Shown here in pieces: positions 7,732 to 16,421 of a DNA stretch of 64,000 bases. Position numbers and translations under genes: made by a program. Numbering within the stretch: position 1 is the first letter of the stretch; each line of letters opens with the position of its first letter. The DNA is from Saccharofermentans sp. (GTDB lineage: Bacteria; Bacillota; Clostridia; Saccharofermentanales; Saccharofermentanaceae): the NCBI GenBank assembly GCA_016292135.1, contig JAEFAZ010000003.1, forward strand, positions 186,001 through 250,000, read 5' to 3'. The notes under the pieces are model-generated. The model had not been told where the DNA came from. It was given only the letters and a program-made list of their open reading frames with translations, and searched no databases.

Positions 7732-8361
7732 TCACCCCTGTTCGCCTGTGTAATTATCTCTAATATATCGTGCTTGTTTTTCCAAAGTCTCCATCTCAGA
7801 ATCCAATACTTTACCGGATACTTTGAACGAAAACGGCTCGTTTATTTGCTCAGGAAAGGTTTCCATATAATTTCCGTCAAATTCGATCTGAATAACAGAC
7901 CCAGGCTCCAGATTGCTAACAAGCTCCTGAGAAAACCATTGTTCCGGGAGCATCAGACAACTGTCATAATCTGTAACACCACCGTCCCTGCGACTTACAT
8001 ATATGACAGTAGCATTTGAAAATAGATACACTAATTCTTGAGAAAATGAAGCGTAAATACACTCGATCTTCTCAGCATCATCAGAGCTAAACTCTGCAAC
8101 AAGATATTTGTCGTTACAAGACCAGACAAGTCGGTAGCTTAAAGAATCTCCGGCAATGGGAGTTCCCCAAGAATCCAACAGGTCTTGTCTGGTGAAGTTA
8201 TAATTCTTAATTCCATGTGGATCGCTGTCCTCTTGACAAATTGCGAACATTTCTTCCTTGGCCGGAACTTGATTCTGTTTATTACATCCTGCAAAAGAAC
8301 ACCCCATAGTAATTATGAGCAAAACAGCTACTATTCGGTAGAAAATATTGTCTTTCATCAT
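7732..8361 (-). CDS. Uncharacterised lipoprotein
   Basis: A 209-residue exported protein. The first 25 residues are a type II signal peptide ending in the lipobox SFAGC, so the mature protein should be lipid-anchored on the outer face of the membrane. The rest is globular, acidic and beta-rich (ADSLSYRLVWSCNDKYLVAEF-type strands) and matches no family I know. AGAGGATT precedes the ATG. It is the first gene of a two-gene operon with the GNAT acetyltransferase. There is no clue to its ligand. Confidence 0.75.
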   Translation of the reverse strand: MMKDNIFYRIVAVLLIITMGCSFAGCNKQNQVPAKEEMFAICQEDSDPHGIKNYNFTRQDLLDSWGTPIAGDSLSYRLVWSCNDKYLVAEFSSDDAEKIECIYASFSQELVYLFSNATVIYVSRRDGGVTDYDSCLMLPEQWFSQELVSNLEPGSVIQIEFDGNYMETFPEQINEPFSFKVSGKVLDSEMETLEKQARYIRDNYTGEQG

Positions 8362-8425
8362 GTGATCAATCCTCTGGAAACTATTTTGTCTTCATTCTCA
8401 ATTAGAAAATTAAACAGCCACTGCC

Positions 8426-8974
8426 TCAATAATACAAACTCTTATATTTCTCTATTACTTTATCGCTCCATACATGTGCTTCTATATATCTTTCAGGGCC
8501 GTATTTACCGCCGTCATTCCATTCCTGAGGCATACCGTATTTGTCAATTATCTCCAGTATCTCATCATACATATAGACCTTTTTTCTATACTCCTTGCCG
8601 TCGTTCACTTTATCGCTAAAAGTGGGCATTGAATCGCCATAGGTAAACGAGACTGTTCTCAGATCAAATTCATCTACCGGGATCTTTATATAGTCACATT
8701 CCTCAAACCAGGTTGACAGCCAGGGACTATATCCCAGAACCATATAATGCGGTGAATCTATCTCCATTATCCCGCCCTTTGCAGCAAAGGCTTCACGAAG
8801 CATTCTTTCGCAATTGTGCCTGCGTTTCACATACTCGTCATTTCTTTGCGCGCACAGGGAATCAGGGCGTTCTGCTTTGATCTTTTCGATCACTTCCCTG
8901 GCCTCTTCCTGCGGTATGGAAGTCAGGCTCTTAAACGGCCCTGTCCTGACATCGAAATAATGATATAGATACAT
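8426..8974 (-). CDS. Conserved hypothetical protein
   Basis: A 182-residue soluble, acidic protein starting MYLYHYFDVRTGPFKSLTSI, with Tyr/Trp-rich segments (YMVLGYSPWLSTWFEECDYI, YIEAHVWSDKVIEKY). I believe similar proteins with a YHYFDxRxGPFxxL start occur in other Firmicutes, but I cannot name a function. No signal peptide or membrane segment is visible. There is no clear Shine-Dalgarno before the ATG at 8974, so the start is uncertain. It is separated from ppdK by a terminator and from the lipoprotein operon by about 60 bases. Confidence 0.65.
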   Translation of the reverse strand: MYLYHYFDVRTGPFKSLTSIPQEEAREVIEKIKAERPDSLCAQRNDEYVKRRHNCERMLREAFAAKGGIMEIDSPHYMVLGYSPWLSTWFEECDYIKIPVDEFDLRTVSFTYGDSMPTFSDKVNDGKEYRKKVYMYDEILEIIDKYGMPQEWNDGGKYGPERYIEAHVWSDKVIEKYKSLYY

Positions 8975-9083
8975 GTTTTGCTGTCTTAAACTTATTAGTC
9001 AGTTATCAAATCATCTTCATTCTTTATCAAAAAACATACAGTCAATATACACTTAATCAGTATACAGCAATATTCTCAACAAG

Positions 9084-9132
9084 AAAAACAGAGGCTGTCT
9101 CTTCAGCGGCACAGACCACTTTTGAGACAGCC
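9084..9132 (-). terminator. Rho-independent terminator of ppdK
   Basis: GGCTGTCTC at 9093-9101 pairs perfectly with GAGACAGCC at 9124-9132. On the minus strand the stem is followed within a few bases by TTTTT (9084-9088). It lies about 40 bases after the ppdK stop codon. Confidence 0.85.
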
Positions 9133-9168
9133 CCTGTCTTAGTTATTCTTTCGAATGAGACTTACTTA

Positions 9169-11802
9169 TCAACCCTTCTTGTTGATCGCAGCCTGTGCTG
9201 CTGCAAGTCTTGCGATAGGTACACGGAAAGGTGAGCAGGATACATAATCCAGACCGATCTCGTCGCAGAACTCAACGGACGTAGGATCGCCGCCGTGCTC
9301 GCCGCAGATACCGATGTGGAGGTTGGGGTTAACACCCTTACCAAGATCGATAGCCATCTTCATGAGCTTGCCGACACCATTCTGATCGAGTCTTGCGAAA
9401 GGATCGGACTCGAAGATCTTGGAATCGTAGTAAGCGTCGAGGAACTTGCCTGCGTCGTCACGGGAGAAACCGAATGTCATCTGTGTAAGGTCGTTTGTAC
9501 CGAAGCAGAAGAATGCAGCTTCCTTACCGATCTCGTCAGCCGTAAGAGCAGCTCTCGGGATCTCGATCATGGTTCCTACCTCGTACTTGAGGTCAGAACC
9601 TGCTGCAGCGATCTCTGCGTCTGCAGTCTCAACAACAACAGCCTTAACAACCTTGAGCTCCTTAACGTCGCCGATGAGAGGGATCATGATCTCAGGCTCG
9701 ATATTCCAATCGGGATGAGCGTTCTTAACATTGAGAGCAGCGCGGATGACAGCCTTTGTCTGCATCTTTGCGATCTCAGGATATGTAACTGCAAGACGGC
9801 ATCCGCGGTGACCCATCATGGGGTTGAACTCGTGGAGGGAATCGATGATCGTCTTGATCTCTTCAACTGTCTTGCCCTTTGTATCAGCAAGCTTCTTGAT
9901 GTCAGCTTCTTCTGTGGGAACGAATTCGTGAAGCGGGGGATCCAGGAAACGGATGGTAACAGGATAACCCTCGAGAGCCTCGTAGAGAGCCTCGAAGTCA
10001 GACTGCTGCATAGGCAGGATCTTTTCGAGTGCTTCTTCTCTTTCCTCAACGGAATCGGAGCAGATCATCTCACGGAATGCGTCGATCCTGCCCTCACCGA
10101 AGAACATGTGCTCTGTACGGCAGAGACCGATACCCTCTGCACCGAGCTCACGTGCCTTCTTAGCGTCAGCAGGTGTATCAGCGTTTGTTCTTACCTTGAG
10201 ACGGCGGAACTCGTCAGCCCATGCCATGATGCGGCCGAACTCGCCTGCGATGGTAGCGTCAACTGTAGGGATGATACCGTCGTAGATCTTACCTGTGGAA
10301 CCGTCGATGGAGATCTCATCACCCTCGTGGTATTCCTTGCCAGCGAGTGTGAACTTCTTGTTAGCTTCGTCCATAGCGATGTCGCCGCAGCCGGATACAC
10401 AGCATGTACCCATACCACGTGCAACAACAGCTGCGTGGGATGTCATACCGCCACGGACTGTGAGGATGCCCTGAGCAGCCTTCATACCTTCGATATCCTC
10501 GGGAGATGTCTCGAGACGTACGAGAACGACCTTCTTGCCCTGTGCCTTCCACTCCTTGGCGTCATCAGCCGTGAATACGATCTGGCCGCAAGCAGCTCCG
10601 GGGGATGCACCGAGAGCCTGAGCGATAGGTGTAGCTTCCTTGAGTGCTGTAGCGTCGAACTGAGGGTGGAGGAGTGTATCAAGGTTACGAGGATCGATCA
10701 TGGCGACTGCCTCTTCCTTTGTTCTCATACCTTCGTCAACTAAGTCACAAGCGATCTTAAGAGCAGCCTGAGCTGTTCTCTTACCGTTTCTTGTCTGGAG
10801 CATATAGAGCTTGCCGTGCTCAACGGTGAACTCCATATCCTGCATGTCGCGGTAGTGCTTTTCGAGAATAGAGCAGACTTCCGTGAACTGCTTGAATGCT
10901 TCAGGGAACTTCTCTTCCATCTCAGCGATCTTCATAGGTGTACGTACGCCGGCAACAACGTCCTCACCCTGAGCGTTTGTAAGAAACTCACCGAAGAGGC
11001 CCTTAGCGCCTGTAGCAGGGTCACGTGTGAAAGCAACACCCGTACCGCAGTCGTCACCCATGTTACCGAAAGCCATGGACTGAACGTTAACAGCCGTACC
11101 CCAGGAATAAGGGATATCGTTGTCACGGCGGTAAATGTTAGCTCTCGGGTTATCCCAGGAACGGAATACGGCCTTGATGGCGCCCATGAGCTGCTCCTTA
11201 GGATCAGACGGGAAGTCTTCACCGATCTTGGACTTGTACTCTGCCTTGAACTGGTTAGCGAGTTCCTTGAGGTCGTCAGCGGTGAGCTCAACGTCCTGCT
11301 TAACTCCTCTGTCAGCCTTCATCTTGTCGATGAGCTCTTCGAAGTACTTCTTGCCGACTTCCATAACGACATCGGAATACATCTGGATGAATCTTCTGTA
11401 GCAGTCCCAAGCCCAGCGGGGATTGCCGGACTTCTCTGCAATGACATTTACTACTTCTTCATTAAGACCTAAGTTCAAGATAGTATCCATCATGCCGGGC
11501 ATTGATGCTCTTGCGCCGCTTCGTACCGAAACGAGAAGAGGGTTCTCGAGGTCGCCGAACTTCTTGCCGGTGATCTCCTCCATTTTTCCTACGTACTCAA
11601 GGATCTGGGCGAAGATCTCGTCGTTGATCTTTCTGCCATCCTCATAGTACTTTGTACATGCTTCTGTTGTGATCGTGAAGCCCTGGGGAACGGGAAGACC
11701 GATGTTGGTCATCTCGGCGAGGTTTGCACCCTTACCGCCAAGGAGTTCACGCATTTTGCCGTTACCTTCGGTGAACAGGTAAACATACTTTGTTGTCGTC
11801 AT
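9169..11802 (-). CDS. ppdK: Pyruvate, phosphate dikinase
   Basis: An 877-residue enzyme, full length for the family (~875), interconverting pyruvate + ATP + Pi and phosphoenolpyruvate + AMP + PPi. The ATP-grasp N-terminal domain contains GGKGANLAEM and VRSGARASMPGMMDT. The central swivelling domain holds the phosphohistidine loop GGMTSHAAVVARGMGTCCVSG near residue 450. The C-terminal PEP/pyruvate TIM barrel shows GLCRTEHMFF, GHRGCRLAVTYPEI and FGTNDLTQMTFGFSRDD. In anaerobes it runs glycolysis with pyrophosphate as phosphate currency. AAGGCGG precedes the start. Its upstream neighbour glyS is 86 bases away without a terminator, but an AT-rich stretch with TATAAT (11838-11843, minus) may give ppdK its own promoter. 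Confidence 0.98.
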   Translation of the reverse strand: MTTTKYVYLFTEGNGKMRELLGGKGANLAEMTNIGLPVPQGFTITTEACTKYYEDGRKINDEIFAQILEYVGKMEEITGKKFGDLENPLLVSVRSGARASMPGMMDTILNLGLNEEVVNVIAEKSGNPRWAWDCYRRFIQMYSDVVMEVGKKYFEELIDKMKADRGVKQDVELTADDLKELANQFKAEYKSKIGEDFPSDPKEQLMGAIKAVFRSWDNPRANIYRRDNDIPYSWGTAVNVQSMAFGNMGDDCGTGVAFTRDPATGAKGLFGEFLTNAQGEDVVAGVRTPMKIAEMEEKFPEAFKQFTEVCSILEKHYRDMQDMEFTVEHGKLYMLQTRNGKRTAQAALKIACDLVDEGMRTKEEAVAMIDPRNLDTLLHPQFDATALKEATPIAQALGASPGAACGQIVFTADDAKEWKAQGKKVVLVRLETSPEDIEGMKAAQGILTVRGGMTSHAAVVARGMGTCCVSGCGDIAMDEANKKFTLAGKEYHEGDEISIDGSTGKIYDGIIPTVDATIAGEFGRIMAWADEFRRLKVRTNADTPADAKKARELGAEGIGLCRTEHMFFGEGRIDAFREMICSDSVEEREEALEKILPMQQSDFEALYEALEGYPVTIRFLDPPLHEFVPTEEADIKKLADTKGKTVEEIKTIIDSLHEFNPMMGHRGCRLAVTYPEIAKMQTKAVIRAALNVKNAHPDWNIEPEIMIPLIGDVKELKVVKAVVVETADAEIAAAGSDLKYEVGTMIEIPRAALTADEIGKEAAFFCFGTNDLTQMTFGFSRDDAGKFLDAYYDSKIFESDPFARLDQNGVGKLMKMAIDLGKGVNPNLHIGICGEHGGDPTSVEFCDEIGLDYVSCSPFRVPIARLAAAQAAINKKG

Positions 11803-11888
11803 TGCATTGACCGCCTTTCTTATATATTTTAAATTTTATTATATTTCTAAAGATTTGGCCTGCTTGTTACAGCTTCCACCTTATGAAA

Positions 11889-13301
11889 TCAGAAATCAAA
11901 CTTCCCGTTGAAGAACTCATCGAGCTTATCGATCGGGAATCTTATGTTGCCGGGTTCATACTCGACATTTGCCATGGAATCACGCTCCCTGATGGTTACG
12001 CAATTGTCCTCCTCGGAATCGAAATCGTAAACGACGCAGTAAGGTGTTCCGATCTCGTCCTGTCTCCTGTAGCGCTTACCGATGGACTGTCTGTCATCGA
12101 GTTCGCACATGTACTTCTTCGAAAGCTGCTCGTAGATGGGCATTGCCTTGTCCGTAAGCTTTGCGGACAGAGGAAGAACGCCGATCTTGACGGGAGCCAG
12201 GTAAGGATGGAATCTCATGACCGTTCTGGATGTGCCGTCTTCGAGCTCCTCCTCATCGTATGCGGCGCAGAGGAATGCGAGCATGACTCTGTCAGCACCG
12301 AGCGAAGGTTCGATAACATAAGGCACATACTTCTCGTTCTTAACGGGATCGAAGTAAGTAAGATCCTGCTTGGAGAATTCCATATGCTGCTTCAGGTCGT
12401 AATCCGTTCTGTCAGCCACGCCCCAGAGCTCGCCCCAGCCGAAGGGGAAGAGGAACTCGAAGTCTGTTGTAGCGTTGGAATAGAAGGCGAGCTCTTCGGG
12501 AGAGTGGTCTCTTGTACGGAGCTCCTCTTCCTTGAGGCCCAAGCCTGTCAGCCACTTGTAGCAATAATCCTTCCAGTAGTTGAACCACTCGAGGTCGGTT
12601 CCGGGTTCGCAGAAGAACTCGAGCTCCATCTGTTCGAACTCACGCGTCCTGAAGATGAAGTTGCCGGGAGTGATCTCGTTACGGAAAGACTTACCGATCT
12701 GGCAGATACCGAAAGGTATCTTCTTACGTGCGGAACGCTGAACGTTCGCGAAATTAACGAAGATCCCCTGTGCCGTCTCAGGTCTTAAGTAGACCTCGTT
12801 CTTGGCATCCTCGGTTACACCCATGAATGTCTTGAACATGAGGTTGAACTTTCTTACGTCGGTGAAGTTGTGACCGCCGCAGTGAGGACAGGGAATGTTC
12901 TTCTCTTTGATATAAGCTACGAGAGCTGCATCGTCCATGCCTTCAACAGCGACATCTTCGATACCGTTCTCTTTGTTGAAATCCTCAACAAGGTTGTCTG
13001 CACGCTGACGTGACTTGCACTGCTTGCAGTCGATCAGAGGATCCGAGAAGGAACCTACGTGACCCGAGGCAACCCATACCTGAGGATTCATGAGGATCGC
13101 ACAGTCGAGACCTACGTTGTAGGGATTCTCCTGTACGAACTTCTTCCACCATGCGCTCTTAACGTTGTTCTTGAGAGCTACGCCTAAAGGCCCGTAATCC
13201 CATGCATTGGCAAGACCGCCGTAGATATCGGAGCCCGGATATACGAAGCCCCTTACCTTGGCGAGGGATACGATCTTTTCCATTGTTTTCTCAAATGCCA
13301 T
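11889..13301 (-). CDS. glyS: Glycyl-tRNA synthetase (single-chain, dimeric type)
   Basis: A 470-residue class II synthetase that charges tRNA-Gly. It is the alpha2 type rather than the two-subunit GlyQ/GlyS type. Visible features: [22 protein letters not shown] at the N-terminus (motif preceding the active site), a Cys-containing insertion CKQCKSR...CPHCGGHN, motif 2 [25 protein letters not shown], and C-terminal motif 3 [14 protein letters not shown] followed by the anticodon-binding domain (PYCVVYDFD). GGGAGA precedes the ATG. It follows rpoZ by 20 bases and probably belongs to the yicC-remA-gmk-rpoZ operon, coupling translation genes to nucleotide metabolism. Confidence 0.97.
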   Translation of the reverse strand: MAFEKTMEKIVSLAKVRGFVYPGSDIYGGLANAWDYGPLGVALKNNVKSAWWKKFVQENPYNVGLDCAILMNPQVWVASGHVGSFSDPLIDCKQCKSRQRADNLVEDFNKENGIEDVAVEGMDDAALVAYIKEKNIPCPHCGGHNFTDVRKFNLMFKTFMGVTEDAKNEVYLRPETAQGIFVNFANVQRSARKKIPFGICQIGKSFRNEITPGNFIFRTREFEQMELEFFCEPGTDLEWFNYWKDYCYKWLTGLGLKEEELRTRDHSPEELAFYSNATTDFEFLFPFGWGELWGVADRTDYDLKQHMEFSKQDLTYFDPVKNEKYVPYVIEPSLGADRVMLAFLCAAYDEEELEDGTSRTVMRFHPYLAPVKIGVLPLSAKLTDKAMPIYEQLSKKYMCELDDRQSIGKRYRRQDEIGTPYCVVYDFDSEEDNCVTIRERDSMANVEYEPGNIRFPIDKLDEFFNGKFDF

Positions 13302-13321
13302 TACCGTCTCTCCCGTACCGA

Positions 13322-13783
13322 TTATTCTTCGTCTTCGGCTTCATCTTCGAAGTCGTCTTCGATCTCATCATCGATCTCTTCTTCAGCCTCTTCAGCTTCC
13401 TGCTCTGCCTCGTCGGCATTAGCCTTGGAAACTGTAGCGAAGAGAGCATCCAGACCGCCTGCTGCTTCTATCTCCTGATCGAAAACAGCTACTTCCCTGT
13501 CTTCCTCGTTCTTGCGCCTGCGCTCTTCCTCGATCATCTGGCGTCTCTTGCGCTCTTCTCTTGTGATGGGAATGTCGCACTTAACATTGCCCTCTACACC
13601 TACGACCTTATCCGCAACGATCTCACGGCATGCCAGAGAAACGGCATTGGGAGCATCGTCTGAGGGAACTAAGGGCTGAGCGCCGTCGACCAGCTGTCTG
13701 GCACGCTCTGAAACGAGCATGACAAGATCGTAAGAGCTGTTCGTCTTTGTCTTGAGTTTCTCAATCGAAGGATCTGTCAACAT
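13322..13783 (-). CDS. rpoZ: RNA polymerase omega subunit with acidic tail
   Basis: A 153-residue protein; the first ~75 residues contain the omega core ([19 protein letters not shown], then [15 protein letters not shown]). Omega stabilises the beta' subunit of RNA polymerase. Bacterial omega proteins are usually 65-100 residues. This one carries an extra segment rich in Lys/Arg/Glu ([20 protein letters not shown]) and a strongly acidic tail of Glu/Asp over the last ~35 residues, which could mimic nucleic acid or bind a basic partner. It sits 6 bases after gmk, exactly where rpoZ lies in Bacillus (yloC-remA-gmk-rpoZ), which supports the call. Confidence 0.93.
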   Translation of the reverse strand: MLTDPSIEKLKTKTNSSYDLVMLVSERARQLVDGAQPLVPSDDAPNAVSLACREIVADKVVGVEGNVKCDIPITREERKRRQMIEEERRRKNEEDREVAVFDQEIEAAGGLDALFATVSKANADEAEQEAEEAEEEIDDEIEDDFEDEAEDEE

Positions 13784-13789
13784 TTCTTT

Positions 13790-14362
13790 TTACCTGCTTT
13801 CTTTATTTATGATCTTCAGTATCTCCTCCGATGTCTCATCAACATCGTGGTTTTCCAATATGTACTCGAATTCCCCTGACCTCTTCATCTCATTGGCGGC
13901 TTCCGTAAGCCTTCTTTCGATGACCTCATCGGTCTCGGTATTCCTTCCCTTAAGCCTTCTCCTTAATTCTTCCATCGAGGGCGGTGCCAGGAAGATCGTC
14001 ACCGCATCGTCTCCGAAAAACTCCTTCAAGGCAAGGCTTCCTTCTATCGTTATGTCGAGCAGTACCACCTTGCCGTCTTCCGCCATCTTCGCAAGAGGCC
14101 CTGCCGGCGTTCCGTAGTAGTTGCCGAGATATTCGTCGTATTCAATTATCTGTCCTGCTTCGATCAGTTCTTCGAATTCTTCTTTCGAGCGAAAATAATA
14201 TTCCACTCCGTCCTGCTCCGATCCTCTCGGCGCTCTCGTCGTAACGGAGATCGAATGAGCCACGTCGCGGATGCCTTCGAGCTTGGATTCGACTGCAGCC
14301 GTCACTGTTCCCTTGCCGACCCCGGAAGGTCCTGATATCGCTACGATAAGACCCTTGTTCAT
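13790..14362 (-). CDS. gmk: Guanylate kinase
   Basis: A 190-residue P-loop kinase converting GMP + ATP to GDP + ADP. The Walker A is ISGPSGVGKGTV at the N-terminus. The GMP-binding region reads SVTTRAPRGSEQDGVEYYF with the conserved Arg, Tyr and Glu-x-x-x-Tyr, followed by YLGNYYGTP. The lid contains RLKGRNTETDEVIERRL. The start lies 1 base after the remA stop, implying translational coupling. It is part of the yicC-remA-gmk-rpoZ operon. Length and motifs are normal. Confidence 0.98.
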   Translation of the reverse strand: MNKGLIVAISGPSGVGKGTVTAAVESKLEGIRDVAHSISVTTRAPRGSEQDGVEYYFRSKEEFEELIEAGQIIEYDEYLGNYYGTPAGPLAKMAEDGKVVLLDITIEGSLALKEFFGDDAVTIFLAPPSMEELRRRLKGRNTETDEVIERRLTEAANEMKRSGEFEYILENHDVDETSEEILKIINKESR

Positions 14363-14363
14363 A

Positions 14364-14603
14364 TCAGACCTGATCCTCCAAAGACTTCTTAAGATCTTCT
14401 GCAGTGTAAGAACTCAATATGACCGCATCTGTATCCATGACGATGACGGACTTGCATTTCTTGCCTGCACAGCAGTCGACGCATGCGCCCCTGTCCTTGG
14501 CATCCTGTATCATCCTCCTGATCGGAGCCGAATCGGACGATGCGATGCAGATGATCCTGTCCCTTGCTGCTATGTTTCCGAATCCTATGTCGATGAAACG
14601 CAT
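14364..14603 (-). CDS. remA: RemA/DUF370 DNA-binding regulator with a cysteine cluster
   Basis: A 79-residue protein matching RemA (extracellular matrix regulator A), a small oligomeric DNA-binding protein that activates matrix genes in Bacillus. The start MRFIDIGFGN and the segment SAPIRRMIQDAKDRG are diagnostic. The usual basic loop (GRRTRAV in many relatives) is here DCCAGKKCKSV, so Cys41, Cys44, Cys45 and Cys50 cluster beside the DNA-binding positions, with Cys19 a possible fifth. That could bind metal or sense redox. GGAGG is at the right distance from the ATG at 14603, not from one eight codons earlier. Gene order yicC-remA-gmk-rpoZ is conserved across Firmicutes. Confidence 0.92.
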   Translation of the reverse strand: MRFIDIGFGNIAARDRIICIASSDSAPIRRMIQDAKDRGACVDCCAGKKCKSVIVMDTDAVILSSYTAEDLKKSLEDQV

Positions 14604-14619
14604 CTTATCCTTGCCTCCG

Positions 14620-15507
14620 TCACACAAGATTCTGGACCTGCTCGCGCATCTCTTCGACGATGTTCTTCATCTTGAGAACGCGGTTGGTTATCTCGATATC
14701 ATTAGCCTTGGAGCCCGTGGTATTGATCTCGCGGTTGATCTCCTGAATGAGGAAATCCATCTGCTTGCCGACGGCGCCGTCTGCAGCCAGGATCTCGGGA
14801 ACCTGGGCAAAGTGGCTTGAAAGTCTCGTAAGCTCCTCATCGACTGCACACTTATCTGCAAAGACTGCAACTTCCGCTGCAAGTCTCGACTCATCGTAGA
14901 ACTGACGGTTGTCGTCCTTAAGGAGCTCGTCGATCCTGTCGGACAGCTTCTTCCTGTATGTCTCGATAACGGTGGGAGCATACTGCTCTATCTCGTCCCT
15001 TATGGTCCTCAATGCATCGGTCTTGGCAAGGATATCGTCCTTGAGCCTGTCGCCCTCTGTCTTCCTCATGGCCGCCATGGAATCGATGGCATCGGACAGA
15101 CACTCCATGATCTCCTGACCGATAATATCCTCGTCAACGGTCTTCTGGCCTACGACCATAACATCCTGCATGACTGCGATCCTGCCGGATCCTGTGTCGT
15201 CTTCTCTTCCCGTGATCTCGGATACTTTCCTTATGGCTTCGGAATATGCAACTGCCAGAGTCTCGTTAACGGCAACTTCACAATCACCGCCGGAAAGATC
15301 TTCGTAGTTTATGAAGATATCGATCTTGCCTCTTACGAGCCTGGATGTAACTTCCTTGCGGATATCGGCATCTTTGAAGTTCAGGATGCGGGGCAGCCTC
15401 AGATTGATATCACAATAACGGCTGTTGACCGACTTCAGTTCCACACTGTATCGTCTTGTGTCAGAGATCTTCTCGGATCTTCCGAATCCTGTCATGCTGT
15501 AAGCCAT
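14620..15507 (-). CDS. yicC: YicC/YloC family endoribonuclease
   Basis: A 295-residue protein with the family start MAYSMTGFGRSE and the central LKSVNSRYCDINLRLPR, plus the C-terminal DUF1732 part NREINTTGSKANDIEIT...MKNIVEEMREQVQN. Known YicC proteins are hexameric endoribonucleases acting on RNA in bacteria. GGGGTG lies upstream of the ATG at 15507; an open frame extends 22 codons further but lacks a ribosome-binding site and crosses a leader hairpin. It heads the remA-gmk-rpoZ operon and has a clear promoter and an attenuator-like hairpin in its leader. Confidence 0.93.
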   Translation of the reverse strand: MAYSMTGFGRSEKISDTRRYSVELKSVNSRYCDINLRLPRILNFKDADIRKEVTSRLVRGKIDIFINYEDLSGGDCEVAVNETLAVAYSEAIRKVSEITGREDDTGSGRIAVMQDVMVVGQKTVDEDIIGQEIMECLSDAIDSMAAMRKTEGDRLKDDILAKTDALRTIRDEIEQYAPTVIETYRKKLSDRIDELLKDDNRQFYDESRLAAEVAVFADKCAVDEELTRLSSHFAQVPEILAADGAVGKQMDFLIQEINREINTTGSKANDIEITNRVLKMKNIVEEMREQVQNLV

Positions 15508-15536
15508 AGACACCCCGCGTAAATGAATTTTTGGAG

Positions 15537-15584
15537 ACGAAAAAAGCCTGCTGCCGGGGGACCCCCTGCGCATGAGGCTTTTCT
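15537..15584 (-). terminator. Attenuator-like hairpin in the yicC leader
   Basis: Minus-strand AAAAGCCT (15575-15582) pairs with AGGCTTTT (15542-15549), with an inner GGGGG/CCCCC pair, and the stem runs into TTTTTTCG. It begins only about 6 bases after the predicted start of transcription. It can therefore act as an intrinsic terminator within the leader (attenuation), producing a ~50-nt transcript, or as a 5' stabilising stem. Confidence 0.6.
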
Positions 15585-15594
15585 AACCGCAGTA

Positions 15595-15623
15595 ATTATA
15601 TATTATTATATAAAATAATGCAA
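15595..15623 (-). promoter_or_regulatory. Sigma-A promoter of the yicC-remA-gmk-rpoZ operon
   Basis: Minus-strand TTGCAT (15618-15623) and TATAAT (15595-15600) with a 17-base spacer. The surrounding DNA is very AT-rich. The -10 continues as TATAATTACTG, a sequence shared with two other promoters in the window. Confidence 0.8.
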
Positions 15624-15701
15624 ATTATTTTGATAATCAAAACTCTTGAAACGCAATAGTATCAGGCGTTTGCGGGATTAAAAAATTTTTTGAAGGGCTT
15701 T

Positions 15702-16421
15702 TCAGCAGACCCTCACGGGGGCGAACCTAAGATAATCCGAAGACGTGCAGATATATTCTGTTATGCTTCCTGTTCCTTCGTTGTTCACGAACCTGTGAGC
15801 CATGCCGTGAAGGTGGCCGTAGACGCAGATGTCTATGCCGCCTTCCTCCATGATGTCAGTAAGTTCGGATCTCTTGATGTCACGCGTCATGGGAGGATAG
15901 TGGATCATGAAGATCCTCTTCTTCGTTCTGTCAGGATCGGCTTTATCAAGCTCCTTAATGGCGAGCTTCGTCCTCTCTACTTCCCTGTCGTAGATCTTCC
16001 TGTCTTCTTCCGTGAAATCAGACCCTGACTTGGGCAGGTTCCATCCTCTCGTTCCGGTTATGAGACAGCCTTCGCATTCCACCGCATTCGTCCTGACAAA
16101 GCCCATGCTGTCAAGCTTCCACTCGCTGAAGATCTTCTCCATCTTCGCCATCGTCGTCCACCAGTAATCGTGGTTGCCGCGCGACAGGAGTTTCCTTCCG
16201 GGAAGAGAGTTGATGAACTCAAAATCCTCCCTCGCATTTTCTAAGTATGTTGCCCATGAAATATCGCCCGAGATAAGGACTGTGTCATCGTCAGTAACAG
16301 TCTCTTCCCAGGCATTCCTGATACGGTCTATATAGCCTTCCCAGGATGTGCCGAACACATCCATCGACTTCTCCGGATTGGATAAGGACAGATGCAGATC
16401 TGCGAGTGCAAATATCGACAT
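15702..16421 (-). CDS. Calcineurin-like metallophosphoesterase
   Basis: A 239-residue cytoplasmic enzyme with all metal-ligand motifs of the family in order: DLHLS (residues 8-12), SGDISW, SRGNHDYWW, the histidine of MIHYPPM and the final GHLHG. It should hydrolyse a phosphomonoester or diester with a two-metal centre; the substrate is unknown. Its ATG overlaps the uvrC stop codon by one base (TAATG), so it is translated from the HPr-like/uvrC transcript. It has no visible terminator. Confidence 0.92.
   Translation of the reverse strand: MSIFALADLHLSLSNPEKSMDVFGTSWEGYIDRIRNAWEETVTDDDTVLISGDISWATYLENAREDFEFINSLPGRKLLSRGNHDYWWTTMAKMEKIFSEWKLDSMGFVRTNAVECEGCLITGTRGWNLPKSGSDFTEEDRKIYDREVERTKLAIKELDKADPDRTKKRIFMIHYPPMTRDIKRSELTDIMEEGGIDICVYGHLHGMAHRFVNNEGTGSITEYICTSSDYLRFAPVRVC

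Noticed and set aside
9295..10743. 482-codon plus-strand open frame opposite ppdK
   Set aside because: It lies fully antisense to a highly conserved enzyme, has no ribosome-binding site and its product is Cys/Leu-rich without domains; it is a by-product of ppdK codon bias.
11883..12788. 301-codon plus-strand open frame opposite glyS
   Set aside because: Antisense shadow of a conserved synthetase; no supporting signals.
15537..15623. Cyclic-di-GMP (GEMM) or other known riboswitch in the yicC leader
   Set aside because: The leader is too short (~80 bases), and no conserved riboswitch core can be recognised; it fits a simple terminator-type hairpin.
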